Below, piece by piece: positions 13,901 through 28,330 of a DNA stretch of 64,000 nt. The translations under genes were made by a program, and so were the position numbers. Source of the DNA: Climacteris rufus (Eukaryota; Chordata; Aves; Passeriformes; Climacteridae); the NCBI GenBank assembly GCA_013398175.1, contig VZRZ01005951.1:392949-456948 (forward strand), given 5' to 3'. The notes beneath the pieces are model-generated. The model made no database searches, was not told the DNA's origin, and saw nothing but the letters and a program-made list of their open reading frames with translations. Numbering within the stretch: the stretch's first letter is position 1; every line of letters starts with the position of its first letter.

Positions 13901-16541
13901 CTCCTCAAACAAGTGTCCTGATCGTCCCCATTCCCCTGCTGTGGTACACATTGTGGAGGGGTGTCACAGGATGGGGACTGCATTCTTTTGCAATGAAACT
14001 AAACTAGGTGTGTTTCAACAGCACACCTAATGTTCTCCAGCTCCACATGACCATCCACATGACTCACATGAGGCCAGGACAAGGCTTGATAAAAACAAAG
14101 TTCCTAGAAGCGTATCTAGCCTGGGCATTCCTTCCTCAGCAGTAGGTGTTTCATTCTACCTACTTGTATTATTCTTTAACACAGACATAGTCAAAAGATG
14201 TTAACTCTGTTTCTTGATACCTAATTAAGAAAAACTTTAACTTCCGGCATGAATTTTAATGTTGGATCAGAAACTGAACCTAACAAGAGTCATGAGTGTG
14301 AGTTAATCCTACCCCTTTATAATAAAGTCTTATGGTTGGCAACCACAAGGGTCTTTAATATAATCTTGATTGGTTTTAATTTTCTAGTCCCTAAGATTTC
14401 TTTCCTGTATATCTTTGAGGTTTGTTGTTGGTATCATATACCTCTCAGCCTTGAACAGCTTTTCCTCTGTGGACTGTATGATGGAAAATTATCCATGCCG
14501 TGCAGAATAGAGTCCAAAGCAGGACTATAGACTAAAGTACCATAGTTTACTTCTTTGGCACTGATTATACAGAAGGTAAGAAAGGGGAAAAAAGCCTTAT
14601 AGAAGAAGAGACTGTGTTTAGTGCAAAAACCAGAAACAAAGTTCTGAAAGTGCTTGCTCCAGTGTCGTTTGAGCACAGACACCTCATAGTCATGAGCTAA
14701 AATAATTGCATGGTTTGTGGGAATGGAATCATGGAGTATCCACAATCTTGTCATATCAATATTGCATCAAATTGATATGAGTTTAACTAAGTTATACTTC
14801 CTGCAGAAGCTCAAAACCAGAAAAAAGTGCCAAACTGCTGAAGGACATGACAACAGCAGAAATAGTGCATTCATTAGTGGCATGTCTGAGTTTGAAAAGC
14901 ATTGCGCTGGGTGTTCACCATTTGATTTGAAATGACAGAATTTGGACAGCACCTACAGCTGTTGTAATGCTGTTTAATCTGATGAATCACTTCTGCATTT
15001 AAGCAACAAGTCCTTGCTGACTAAGACTTATTGCCAAAATGTGAATCCAGTTAAATTATAACTTAAAATCATTATATCAGATAATGCAAATGAAAGGTTT
15101 TGCTCTTTTTAATCTTCAGCTATTAAATTTTATGTCACCATTCGCACAGAATATAGCGATATGACTTAAGGACTGGTACAAACCCATCATTTGTTCCTGA
15201 TCTTAGAAGTCATTAAGCCATAGCATTTCCTCCCTTATGAATGCAAATGGTGTCTATTGATCCTATTATCATAAAACATTTACCTCTTTATGCTGTGCTG
15301 TGAGATTTCTTTCGGAAAAAGGGTTCAAATTGTTAAGGGATTCATAGTATCATCTTCCTCATGTTCTCAGGAGAATCACGGACAAAGAGGTAGGACAAAT
15401 AATATTGATAATATTAAAGCTAATAATGTAATTTTTTACATCTGTTTTATGCCCGTCTATCATCTTCTTTTAAACTGCAGGCTCATTTTTAATTTGCCAA
15501 TTTATTTATCCACACTCCATTTCTCCTCTCGTTTTCTCCTTACTGTTTTGCTCCAGAGTTCTGAACACATTACTCACATGGAGCACATTGGGTAGGACAA
15601 AGACTGTCACTGGCTTGTTGTATCATGCTTTGCCCTTCCAGGTCACTCCTTAATGCTTATACCTGCTTTGAACCATTATGAGGACAAGGATTGTTCTCAG
15701 ATCCTTAAAGATGCATGTGCTACTAATTTAGCAGTAGCCCAATTTGCAGACACACAAACAGCAGAGAGGTCTCCTCATTCCACTGTATGTCAAAAGCCTA
15801 ATACTACAGGAGAGAAGAAGCAAAAAAAAAAAAAGAAGAAAAATCTCATCAGGAACTGCAGAAATCACTGATATTTCAGGATCTGGAAACTAAAGAACTC
15901 AATAAAAGGCAAAATGGGTAATAACTGGTGGGATACTGCACTGATTATAATGCTGGTTGCATATATCAGTAAAGCATTGAAAAAGCTTTATTTAAAATGA
16001 CATATTTAAAATGACACGACATAAATGCAGGGCTGAAAGGAGAACCAAATCTCTTTTCAAAAATCAAAACCGTCTTCTATCTCCTTTCATTCAGACAGTA
16101 ATGCACTAATGGCAGAGCAAAGTAGACTCAGGCTTCCAAAAAGTATTTAATCATTATCATAAAAGGAAAAAATTAGAAATAACTGAAGAGATGAGCAAGG
16201 GAAAGCTTTAAAAATCTAAAGGGGCCTCAGAAAATTTGAAGTTAAATGCAGCTTAGCTCAGTGATGCCTGAGCACAACAGCTCTCTACAAACTTACTAAC
16301 TGACAGTCTAGGGAATTGAAAAAGGGATCACAGGACATTATTGGGAAATAAGTCCCTACAACATCTTTTATAAAGTAAGTTTATAGAAAAAGTTAAGAGC
16401 AAAAATCCAACATTGTTTTAAGGTTTTATAAGGCCACAAGACAGAAAGTTGAGACAAACAGAGCCAAAAGTGTACTAGTCTGGACAATGAGTCATGATCC
16501 AGAGTCATGCTCCATGAGTCATGATCCAAGACTGGCAGCAG

Positions 16542-16600
16542 GAGGAGGACGAGAAGGAGAAGGAGGAGGAGGAGAAGAAGAAGGAGAAGAAGAAGACAGA
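16542..16600. repeat. Purine-rich GGA/GAA microsatellite
   Basis: This is an almost pure G/A stretch made of GGA and GAA triplets. Just upstream, GAGTCATG and ATGATCCA words recur at 16488-16530. Open frames through the repeat encode poly-Leu or poly-Glu and are artefacts of the triplet repeat. Confidence 0.9.
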
Positions 16601-17783
16601 CTGCAGCCACAAGACACCCAGAATGAGGAAATAAAAGAAAATAGGCAGCCTAAGATTTACAGAGGATGAAGCAGGTTTTATTAGGAGGTAACAGATAATG
16701 CCTGCTTTGTGAAAGCTGTAGCCAACAGTTTCTACATGATGGGGGTAGAGGGCATGGGTTAACACACACTTGGTGTTCAGACTTTTTTAGTTTTTTTCCT
16801 TGATGGAAGAAAACTTGGGCTGTCTGCATGACATGGTTAACTAATTCCTGTGATCCTCAGCTTCTATTCTTTCCACAATTACTTAAGGCTTTTCATCTTC
16901 TTCACATTTGCTAGCAGAACTTATCAAATTATCTAAAAATAACCATGTTTTCTGGTATCTGGAAATTAGCCAAAGAATATCCTTCCCCAGAAGAAAATGA
17001 ACAAAAAGCTGCCAAGCAATCCTTCGTACAGAAGTTGCAAGGAACTACAACACTGCACAGTATTTTTGAGCATGGTAGTACAGCAGACAACATCCAAACC
17101 ACATTCTTTTTTTTTTTTTTTTGAAGTTTACTCTTACCATGCTTTTTAAGTCTTAAAAGTGAAACAGAGAGCAGGTGTTGATAATGTAGATCTCTTTTCT
17201 AAAACAGCTGATGAGAAATCCTTTTCTGTGGTAACCTGCCTTTCTGGTTAGGTATTTAAGGGTTATTTCCTTATTTCCCCCTGGTTTTTTTCTTCTGCAT
17301 GGTTGACACACGTGGTGCCTCTCTTTTTAAGATCATTTTTCCAAGCCACAGTAGAGCTGGGGACAACCAGCTCTTTTTATACAGTCAAAACAGATTGATT
17401 TACCCCTTCAGTTTTTAGCATTGAGAATAAACCCTTTGACTCTCATGCAGGCCTCTCATCCCTCCACCAAGATGGAATTTTTTGAGCATGTGGACACAAA
17501 TATGGTGTGCTGGTGATGCCAGGTGCTAGCACAGGGGTGTCTCTTAAAACACCTTCTGAGGAAGTTCCACTAACCACCCGCATCAGAAATGCCACAGAAG
17601 CTGAGCCAGGCTTGTATCATTCTAAACAAATAGAAGGAGTGAAAAGTAGCCTCCTAAAACATGCATATTCCTGACAAATGCATAATAGTCTTTGGCATAC
17701 TTCCAAGCCATTTCACCACAGATTAAATCAGAGGATAAAACCAGTTATTCTGTGAGGAAAAGTGACAGTAAAAAAAAAAAAAA

Positions 17784-17849
17784 NNNNNNNNNNNNNNNNN
17801 NNNNNNNNNNNNNNNNNNNNNNNNNNNNNNNNNNNNNNNNNNNNNNNNN
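17784..17849. other. Assembly gap, 66 N
   Basis: The run of Ns is flanked by A-homopolymers on both sides, so the assembly most likely failed in a poly(A) tract such as a microsatellite or retroposon tail. Any reading frame drawn across it is meaningless. Confidence 0.99.
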
Positions 17850-20149
17850 AAAAAAAATCAGGATCTCTCATGGCACTGAGATGGTAAAGATTTGTTCTTT
17901 GAATAAGTTTGCCACACAGATGCAACAACAACATTTTTCCTCGGGCACTGTTCATTTGGTACTATGTGCTGCAATAAGGGTAAGCACAGGATTGTTCCTG
18001 TATTCCATGCCACTATTCTGTATGCATCCTGTGCCATGTAAATGCACACCTCACTTTCGGTAGAGTTTCTCTTTTCCCCTATAATCACAAGCCCTGTATC
18101 ATACAGGAAATTCCAATCCCCGTTTTTCTTGTCTGAGATGTAATTTTACCTAGTCAGGAAAAGGATGGTCTATTTGCTCTCCAGCCGGTGCTCACTATGC
18201 TCACACTTCTCCTCTTTTACACCCACCATGATCTGTGCCCCAAGGCAATGAGTCTCTTGGGGCAGTGCAGCTGTACATTCCCTCCTGGCTTTTCTCACCC
18301 CAGTGGTGCAGAGGGTCATACCTGGGAGAGCTGAGCTGCATTAAGCAAAGCTCTCCACCCAGATCAAGCATGGCCTTTCTGTTGTATTCCCAATGGGTCC
18401 TTCAGTGAACTTCTATCTAATTAAGATATTCAATCTTATTTTATATCTGGTAATAATGAAAATGGTATCTTTTTTCTTACTAGGCACCCCCCTGTGTTTC
18501 ACAATAGAACAAATCTTGGAAAAATGTGCTTTATATTCAAAGGTGTCTTGTCAACAATTGTGTGATTACAGAAGACTAAGAGCCCTCTTTTAAATCCACT
18601 GCCATGATCTGTGACAAATCTCAAGGTTTCTTGTGCAAGATATCTACCCAGCACTGTATCAGTAGGACTGATCTCCCTGACTGTAACAGCAGCCTGGAGG
18701 TAGAAACCTTGTGCCTTAATAACACAAACCTCTGTACAGTCAAGCAGCTGGGAGGCTTACTGGCAAAGACCTGTAAACCATTTTTCTTTCTCAGTTCTAT
18801 TCCCTCTTTGTGAAAGTGGCCTGTTCTGCCATGTCTTTCCCATAGAGAGTTCAGATTGACCTTAAAATGTTAGCATGTTGCCAGCAATAAGATAAGCATA
18901 AACATTTCTTCTGAAGGGTAAAAATCCTAGTCATGTTCTGATGTTTTTTATTTAAAACTCCAGCTTGTCCTGGGACTTCATTCCATCAATGTCTTCTGGA
19001 ATGGTGAAGAAAAAGCATATTTTTAAGCACATTATAAAAAAGGAAAAAAAAAAAAGAAAAGGAAAAAAGTCTTTAGAGCCTTTAGCCCCCATAGCATGGT
19101 GGAGTTTGTTAAATCTTACAGTAAACAAAAATGCAAAGAAACAGTTAATCAGAAGCTTCACTTCTACTCATATCAGACTGTGTGTGATCAGATTTACCTT
19201 TTTCTTCAGCAGGTAGTTGTTATAAAATAGCCTTTTGACCTGTGAAAATGTCTCCTGCATCCCCACATTTTGTGCCCATAGGTCTCCTAACAGGCTTTTC
19301 TTTACTCTTAATTTCTTAAGATTTTACCAGCTTCAGGCTCATCCCAGTACTACATTTGGTTATATACCTTCCCGTCTCAAACATGCACTCAGAATTATTG
19401 CAAAAGCTGTTTTCTTGAGTCTTCCAGGTCTGTAATTTGGAGACTGACAGGCAAAAGACCTTTCGTGACAAAAAGCAGAAAATAACACTCATTGCACTGC
19501 TTTATTTTGCCTCTGTGATTGCTGCCCACACCAGAGCAGCACTAGCACACACACTGCGTTTGGAACCGGCCCTCAGCACAGCTCTTGCTGACACACAGCT
19601 GCCTGTGTGTTTAAGTGCTTTCCTGAACAAATATACTGCAATTAGGCCAATTCAAAGACCACTCACCCAAAGTCATCTGCACATATTGCACTCAAATAAA
19701 CAACACTGGGGCCAGCAAGAGGGCTATGACCACCTGATGTCTAGCCAGAAATTTCTCTCTCTGGCAAGTTATTCACATCCAGAGCACCATGGCAACACCA
19801 ACCTGTAGCATGGCAAAGTACATTATAATACATTGGAGTGACATCTGTTTTGAACACATCCCAGACCCTTTCTCACTGTGTGGAAGCTCCTAAGTAATAG
19901 CCAGCAAAAGTTTTTTGAAAACTGTTTGGTCAGACCATCTCATACCTTGGCTTTTGGCCCTGCTAATAGTTTTGTATCTGCGCTGTTTCCAGTGGGTATG
20001 AAGTCAACTGCAGAACAGGTTATTGCTTACATGGCCCACACCTACAATTATAACTCTGCACGCCCACAGTACACTTTAACTGCATGCCCACTGTATATGT
20101 GTGTGTTTGCTATAGGAACCAGCAAGGAAAAAAAAGGATGTTTGCAGAC

Positions 20150-20453
20150 AAGAAAGTTTGAGAGGGACTTTTTAAAGGGTGTATTGTGACAGGATAAGGG
20201 GTAATGGCTTTAAACTGAGAGTAGGTTTAAATCAGATATCAGGAAGAAATTCTTCACTGTGAGGGCGGTGAGGCACTGGAACATGTTGCCCACAGAGGTT
20301 GTGGATGCCCCATCCCTGGAAGTGTTCAAAGCCAGTCTGGATGGGGTTTTGGGCAACCTGGTTTAGTAGAAGGTGTCCCTGTCCATGACAGGGGGATTGG
20401 AACTAGATGATCTTCAAGATTCTTTCCAATCCAAACCATTCTGTGATTCTGTG
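20150..20453 (+). mobile_element. CR1 LINE 3' fragment
   Basis: This is the last about 300 bases of a CR1 element. It carries the usual 3' wording: the AGGACAAGGGG-type motif (here GACAGGATAAGGGG), a GGAAGAAATTCTTCACTGTGAGG-type segment, GTGGATGCCCCATCCCTGGA, and the terminal ATTCTGTGATTCTGTG at 20438-20453. No open frame survives. It has the same orientation as the copy at 8.3-9.05 kb, and the two share their 3' sections at clear similarity. Confidence 0.9.
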
Positions 20454-23400
20454 TTAGGGGATGCAGGGCAATCCTCTTTCTGCCATGTGAGGGCTGGGAC
20501 CCTGGGTGTCCCTACAGCCCCAAGTGGTAGTGCCCGACTGGGGTGGTTCAATCTTTACAGATGGAGCTCACAGCAAGGTTGGGTGCATGTTCTCAATATA
20601 GACACAGACACCCCCCACAGCTCCCAAACCTTTCAGATAGCTCCCCTCACGTGCACTGTCCCTCACAGTGCTATCTGCAACTTTTGACCACTTCTCACTC
20701 AGGTACATATTAAGTCCATGAATTTCTCGTGTCACATTCAGCAGTTTACCATGTTCAATTCAGATGCTTTCTGTTCAGGCCAGGGCCCTGGCGCATACTT
20801 CAGGAAGAATGGTACAGATTACTGAACCAATTTAAAATGTAGTCGTGGGCAGATAATCCAAATTAATTAATTTGAAGTGCAAAGTTATCAATCACATAGT
20901 CCTGCAAACTCTCCCATATATCCTTCAGCACTTCTCCCCACCCACGGCCAAGCAAGATCTCTTGAAGAAGTTGACATATCCCAGTGGATATTCTCCCTTC
21001 TTTAATTCATCACATTCATCTCACACGTGACCTAAGGTTTACTAATCAAACAGAAGCTTCCCCAATCATTTTTCTACAGACTCAGTCCAGGGTATAGATA
21101 CTAATGAGTGTTAATAGCAAGCATAAAACAGATCTCAAAATCATGTGAACACAGGCTGAAAATCTGAAATTAATGCCTAGCTGACTTGATTCTGTGAACA
21201 GTAATCGAATGGAAATAATCACAGACTGGAAAAAAAAAGTTTTGAACCAGAGAAGGCTGCTTGAGAGAAAGCTCCTGGTAAGGATAGCCATTTCCACACT
21301 TTCTCCACAGGCCTGTTGATCTCAGACAAAAGAAAGGAAAAAAAAAAAAAGGAAAGAATGTAAACTAGATAAAGAATTATCAATATCCATAATATTTTGA
21401 ATATCAACTTTAGAATCATGATTCCACCAGGAGAGGAAAGGATATTGTAATCTGAGTTCAATTTGCTGTCTACAAGCTCGATAGCCTATTCTTTGGCGAA
21501 GAAATGTCCCCTTCAAATATCACAGACTAAGAGGTTCTAACTGTGCCCTGGAGAATAGAGACATGAGTTGTATTATGACCAATTTGAAGGATGAGGAAGC
21601 TTTCACTGCAGAAGTCAGGGTGTTTGAATGTATGCGCTACAGCCAACATATTCTGTTGAAGTGTTGCATTGATGTATATTGACAGGAACACTGTGGGCAA
21701 ATTTAGAACCCCAAATGGTCACCCATAAAAACTGCTTCTGTTCATGTTCAAGCTATTGGCAGGCGTTAAAGTATCTCAGTAAACAAGAATTCTGTGGCTT
21801 ATTGAAAGTAATTAACATATGGAATACAAAAGTTTCCTAATGACTGAAGATATGAATTTCAAAAACATAAATTTACTGGAACGGTATTAAATTAGTGCTG
21901 TGGATAAGAAGAAAGAAATGATAGTTATATGCACAATTGCTACTTTTGACAAGGATTTTCTGAGATCAAAGGAAGCAAAACAATCAATCTTTAGAATCCC
22001 TTGAGAAATGTGATCATGTAAGTCCTCAAAACATTCTCTGGTACATTTACCATTGAAAGGAAAGGAGAGCTATGAAACTGTGAAACACCTTATGTTGGTC
22101 TGGCAGAATTGCTCTAATAAATGTTAATCAGAAAATGTAATGAAATTCTGCACAGCACCTCCTAATTTTATTGCAAAGCATTGATGTAGGCATCACTTCA
22201 GCTACTGGCCAGCCAAAGACTATGAAGTGATGACAGCCCACACTAATAATAAAACAGAGATAATTAAAAGGCGGTGTGGTTTTAATACAAATGAGATAGG
22301 AATATTGTACTTGCCTACAGCATGTCTTTCAATGGATTATGTTACGATGTATTTCTGTCCTTCTGGTGTTTTCCAACACCCAACCATAACAAATGTGCCC
22401 ACCAGACAGTCTCTTTAAGCTACACAAAAACTAAACTTGGGGCTTAGGTTGGGGCTTAGGTTGTAGGTTTGGTCCAAAATGACTTGTGACCCATTCAGAT
22501 AATTTATTCTTTTGACATCATCACACTTTTTCTTTTTTCCTTCCCTTTTCTTCCTATGTAATAGCTTGCTCTTCTGATGTGTTTTGGAAGAGCCTCTGTA
22601 CCCAGTTACCTATCTAAACAAACCAACCCCTGATTCTCTGATCAGCTACTATCTGTTCTCTCTTTTGTAGTAATATCACTTTGGTATTTTATTATAAAAT
22701 TTGGTCAATAAACTTTTCCCAGTTCCACTGGGAATTCAGAATTTGGAGTGGCTGCATCCAGCATGTATCCCCAGCAAGCACATGTACACACAGGCACACA
22801 CAGACTGTGCTCGTGTGCCTACATCCACGGCTGGCCACATAAATCAGCACAGACAGACACACTTGGCACACACACAAACACAAATGGCACCAACAGCCTC
22901 ACCCTTCCCTCCTCTCTGGCTGAGCAGGAGGAAGGTCTCAGTGGGATAGACATAAAGACACAGTGTGTGTGATTGAAGACAAACTTTACAATTAGACTTT
23001 AACTTTTACTTTCATTCATTCATAGTTGCATCAGCGTAACAAGATGATTGATTCTGATGTCTACTTTAGACAGAGTGAGGAGACAAGGGCTATGGAGGGG
23101 TTTTTTCTTTCTGTTGTCCTAGACTTGCACATGACATTGCAGAGATCAGATAGAGAAGTAGGAGTATTGTGCAGGTTTTGGTTCTTGCCAAACAAAGGAG
23201 GAGGAAGAGCAGCCTTTCCATGTTAAGCCTATGTGAACCCTGCTATTGCTGGGAGATAACTATTGGCATGGAGTAATGATTGAATAAACTCTGCAATAAA
23301 CCTATAATTTATAAAGCAATTTTTAATATTGTATACTCCCCATTATAAATTGAAACAGAAATGTCAGGTGAGATTTAGAAAGAAGCTGGTTCACACATCA

Positions 23401-26400
23401 ATTTTTCCATGTAAGACTCGTCTGAAGTGACTTTTTGTTAGCTTATTGCCATGGAACAGGGAGAAAAAAAAAAAATCACATGGTGTACTATACAAAAAAT
23501 CTTCCTATCAAGTTATCTGACAATATCTTAGAATTCTGCCTTACAGTACTTTATTTTCTCTGAGCAGCCTTGAATGTTCAGAACACCAGGTAGGAGAAAT
23601 TTGCTTAGAACTTTGAAACTATTAAAATCATAGTAGTTAAATTCCTGTTTACAATCTGAAACAGACAGCAGGGACTGTCTTTTGGGAATGAGAGGATGCA
23701 GTAGGAACTGACAGAGGATAAACAGCCTCATTCCAATTTCTAAAATGCTGAGGGCAGAACATTCTGTTCCTGGTGGATAGTTGACTTTATTGAAAAAATG
23801 TACCGTTTAAATTTTGAGTCTATCAGAGAGATTTTTTAAAATAGGGGATTCCAATTTCTACTCATTCATTGTAAAATCCTATCAAAGCCTGAAATTTAGA
23901 CTACTTTCTGACAGTAGTTGCAGCATCTAAAAGAGAGCTCAGACAAAATCCAGCATAAGCTACTCCTAACTGTAGCTAGTTACAGGAGGGTAAACACTAA
24001 GAACAGCAACACCAGAGCACTTGGTCAAAGCATGTAGGTCAAAAGAAAAGAGCCTGAAGGGGAAAATGCATTTCTCCATCTTGCATATGCCCTGAATAGC
24101 AATTTCTCACAGGAAAAATCAGGTAGGCTATTTTCAATCAATAAAATTGCTCTGAAGTGCTAAGTCAGAAAGAATGCCTCCTCTCCCATGCTTCTTCTAC
24201 TCGTCCTCCACCATAAACCACAGCCACCTCTTCCACCTTCCAGTTTCCACGAGGCTGAGATGAATTTGGGATCTACCATAAAGTAACTGTAGATTTGGGC
24301 CTGGAATCTGTTGACTCCTTGATCTTATGCTGAGGGACCAAATGGAAGCATTTAGCACAGTTCAACTTTCAATCATCCAGAATTTTTCAGCACTTCAAGA
24401 CAAACAAGCATTCAATGACATCATGTAAAAAGGGCAGATGACAGGAGCACCGTCCCCAGAAAGGAGGCATCCCTTTGACATATGAATCTCTATTGGAGAT
24501 TCAGTAAGAATAACAGCAATCTTTTGTGCAAACAAAGAGGAAAGGATAGGAAAGAAACATTCAAAGAGACGAGTATTTATTTCACATATTGATCAGCAAA
24601 CACCTACATTTGTGAAGCCATTTAACTGGTTATGTTTCCAGACTGTACCCAACTGTACTTTCTAGGCAAGCCAAGGATAAAGAACTATTTTGCAACTGGA
24701 AGGACAAACCGAGAGCTATTTCTGTAACCTTTCAGAAAAGAAAAGGGTCTGAGAGCTTGAGCTCTTAAGGAAAGGCAGTTAAAGAATTTGACATCTTGTT
24801 TTCATACCAGATGATCTTCAACATTTTCTGTCTTACTGTCAAGACCTAACAAATAAAAGTGATGTGTGAAGAATTTACAGAGATACTGTTTCCCCCCACC
24901 TATTATTATTTAAAATCAGAGCTCTATATATAGGTATACAGTATCTGGTTGGGGAAAAACTTTCCCCTTAGCATTAAAATGACACACATCAATGTGACTT
25001 TGTATTTTTTCATGCTCTTAACCCAGAGCTCAAATTTGTTAACAGCACAAAAATGAACTGAAGAGGGCAGTCCAGTCACAATCTTCATAGCTTCTGTTGT
25101 CACCAGTTTAGCAGTTCAGAATGACAGTGGAGGAAAGAAGAGGGAATGTTATTCCTTTCTTTGCCTTTCATTTTTTTTACAGTTGAAATAAAAATTTAGT
25201 GGCTCAGAAAATAAAATAAGAAAAAGGTTTGTATGTACGACTAATCCAGTGATCATTTCAGAGCATATATGGGCAACTGGCTTCTAGTTCTTGCTCCAGT
25301 GAACAACTTCATATTTTATTACAAAATATCTAGGTGCCCATGACGTGTAGTTGCTGAGGACTTATGGAGCTCTGTCCCAAATTAAAAAAGAAAACAAAAC
25401 AAACAAAAAACATCTAAAACTGGATTTTTTGTAACCAAGCTGAGTCCTTTTAACAGCAGAGTATTGCAGACTGACAGCTATCACCTGCAGACTGGTTTTC
25501 ATGAAGATGGGAGGCTTAGGCACTATCTCTGAACCAGTTGTCTTGTGTTGAGTTACCTGTGTGAATTAACGAGATGAATCCCAAAGGTGTATTGGCATTC
25601 CTCCAGTTCTGTACAGCCCACACAGAAATGATCCTGCACATGCCTGCCAACAAACCTATGGAGAGAGTGAGGAAGATTAATTTGTTTTATTTGAGTGCCT
25701 ACTAAGGCAGTCAGGAATACAAATCCTCCTAGTGAAGCTGGACTTTCCTTCACTTCCAGAAAAATACACTTAGAACATGTCATCTGGTATTTGTTTCATG
25801 AACTCGAGAGGAAGAGATTTCACTGACATGACGTTAAGTATCTCTGATGGATTTGCTCCAAGGTAGCTTTATTTAATAATAATTCTCTAGAATAGGGCAC
25901 TCACTCATGTCTTATATCTTCCTGATGTACTTTATTCAAGTAGAGGCTTGGCTGTGTAAGCTATTTTAATTAACACTTTAAGCTAAGCCTTCACCATCTG
26001 CTCTCCTTTATAATTACAAATGTAAAGGGAATCTCATTCTCAGTAGTATCATTAAAATACAAGATAATAAAGAAAATACATAAATGCATGCCATTTTATT
26101 CATTCCAAGGGCAGTCATTTGCTGTGTTCCTTTTTACTGGTTTGGTCTCATTTAGGACTCCAAGGACAGAGCAGCACTAAATGGTGCCCAAATATTTCCT
26201 TGACTGAGCTCTCAGGACTGCCCTTGAAATAATTGATGACTCACATGAGCTTCTGAATCACAGAAGAGAAACTCATTGCACCAATATCATTCTAGACCAA
26301 TGAAAACTTGTTTTAAAGAAATTTAATGGAATTTTTCTATATTCAATTCCAAAACTTTATGTGTTATGGGGGAAAATAGTATTCATCAAGAACATAAAAA

Positions 26401-28104
26401 TAAAAACAGGAATCATACTAGCTGAAGATGTAAATAAATAAGTTTCTTGAAGTATTGTAGTACCTAAAGTTATAATTTTCGTTCTACAGGTACTTGGAAG
26501 CCTCTATAGTTATGGTTTCATGTGTCCTGCAGTGACCTAGCAATGTGCAGTGCAATCTAACCATCCTTTCCATCAGCATGGCCATCAGGTAGAATGCTCA
26601 GAAGTGTCCCACTGCCTCCTGCAGTACAAGACAGCCATAAACACTTGCTATCAGCTGTACACCAAGGACAAAGCGGAGACAACACCCAACAAACTGCTAG
26701 AACTGAAGGTAAAAAGCCCTCTCAGCAGCACTGGTCAAGAAGTTTTTGGATTATAAACAAGGAAACTCTTAGTAGTTAGTTCCCAGTATATTAAGGACAG
26801 TTTGAACTGTCTTTACTGAAAGATATGAGTACAAGAAAGAAGGGATTCTACCATCAGTTTCTTTTGCTAAGCGAAGGAGACCAAACACAGGACTGTGTGC
26901 ACGTGTACATGGCTCCCCAAAGTCCCTCTGGAAGACCCTTTCCCTGACTTCTACATCCAAAGAGACCATCTACATACTTTTTCTACTGTTCAAGTACAGA
27001 GACAGATAAGGTTCCTTTGCAGAAAGGGCATCCCTAATATTTTGAATGAAAATAGTTATACTTGCTATTAAATTACTAGTGCTATTTTTAGATGTAAACA
27101 AAGAAGATGTCATTCTATAAATTATTCAACAGCTGTCAAGTAGAAACATTAGGACTCACAGAGATTTTAACTTGCCCAAAATTGGAGTCTGGTTTGTTTC
27201 CAACTGCAGATTTTTCTTCCAAAAGAGGAAACAATATTTTTGAAATTAATTCAGATACAAAATTATTCAAATAATATATTAATCTTAGATTTACAGTTCA
27301 CAATTCCAGCAGTTTCTTCATTATTTCAGCATTTCAATTTTATCTTGAATTTTTCTGCAGTTCTTGACAGTTAATATGAAATATTCTTAATTAATTAATG
27401 TCTCTAATACTTGGACTCATGGAAATATTTCAGCTTCTTTCCATATTTCCGTTAGAGTTGATCATTCCTGATATAAGCACATTCCATTAATCAAACTAAA
27501 AATGAGATCTACAAAATGTCAGTAATAACTTAGATATGATCTGTTATCTCCTTAGTCACAGCAAGTGATTTCTAGTCTGTTACTCAATATTTATTTGTAT
27601 TTTTTCATTTCAGTTTGCTAAGGTAAGTAGAAAAATATGTGAAGTCATTCCAAATTACCTTGCAATATTGAAAGATAAGAGATGAATTCCACTTCTGATT
27701 TTCTGTCTTTTAACTTGAGGAGCTCCTTCATATAAAACATGTTGAAGTTACATAAAACTTTGAAATTATTCTGCTCACAGCAGAACTTGGGACAAGATGA
27801 AATTCAGAGGTGCCCTCCAAATGTCTGGCTTCACTGTTTATATGAGTGGAAACATTCTGATGTGTTGCTCAAGGTTATGCTGATAAAATGCATCAACACC
27901 AGCAGTAGCAGACAGGCCTCAGATCTTGCTCCTGCCCACACAGCTGCCTTGATAGAAAGTAGTTCCCATCCAGGAGTGTCATCTTAGTATAGCTTAAAAT
28001 GATCTAGAAAGACCTCAGAACCATCACCTTCCTCTTGCTAGTACAAAGTCTCTTTCTTATTGCTCTCCTGTACCCCCAGATGGTTACAGCAATTGGGAAG
28101 TTGA
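20454..28104. other. AT-rich intergenic DNA, no gene recognised
   Basis: I see no gene, RNA gene or full mobile element here. A CA-rich patch lies at about 22770-22890, and a short duplicated phrase (GGGGCTTAGGTT) at about 22440-22462. All open frames are shorter than 90 codons and unrecognisable. Confidence 0.55.
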
Positions 28105-28330
28105 TAAAATAATGTGTTGGAAGGGATGTCTGCAGGTCATCTATTTCTCCACTAGCAGCCTCCCCAAGTTAGGTCAGCTTAGATCAAGTTGTTCAGGATC
28201 TTCTCCAGTATGTTTTGAATATTTGCAAAGATGGAAACTCCACATCACCTTTGAGCAACATGTTCCAATTGTGCATCTATATCTGACAGATGCACTGGTG
28301 TAGCCCAGTTGGTACTTTGCACAGAAGTAC
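28105..28330 (-). mobile_element. Old CR1 fragment, reverse orientation
   Basis: On the + strand this reads as the reverse complement of a CR1 3' section: TTGGAAGGGATGTCTGCAGG, GTCATCTA, TTTTGAATATTTGCAAAGATGGA and AACTCCACATCACC-type words in the expected order. It is strongly diverged, has no open frame, and the terminal octamer is not preserved. Confidence 0.7.

Larger units (their letters stand above)
9051..20149. other. Intergenic DNA, no gene recognised
   Basis: I see no gene here. The stretch contains an 8-base tandem repeat (10924-10954), an AT/TATA-rich patch near 12300-12390, A-runs near 15818-15840, a purine-rich microsatellite (16542-16600), a T-run (about 17106-17122) and a small N gap (17784-17849). 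The part at 9740-10060 is richer in GC than its surroundings and has a 67-codon open frame, but no recognisable motif. Confidence 0.55.

Noticed and set aside
16368..16765. Poly-Leu and Phe/Ser-rich open frames
   Set aside because: They are produced by the GGA/GAA microsatellite.
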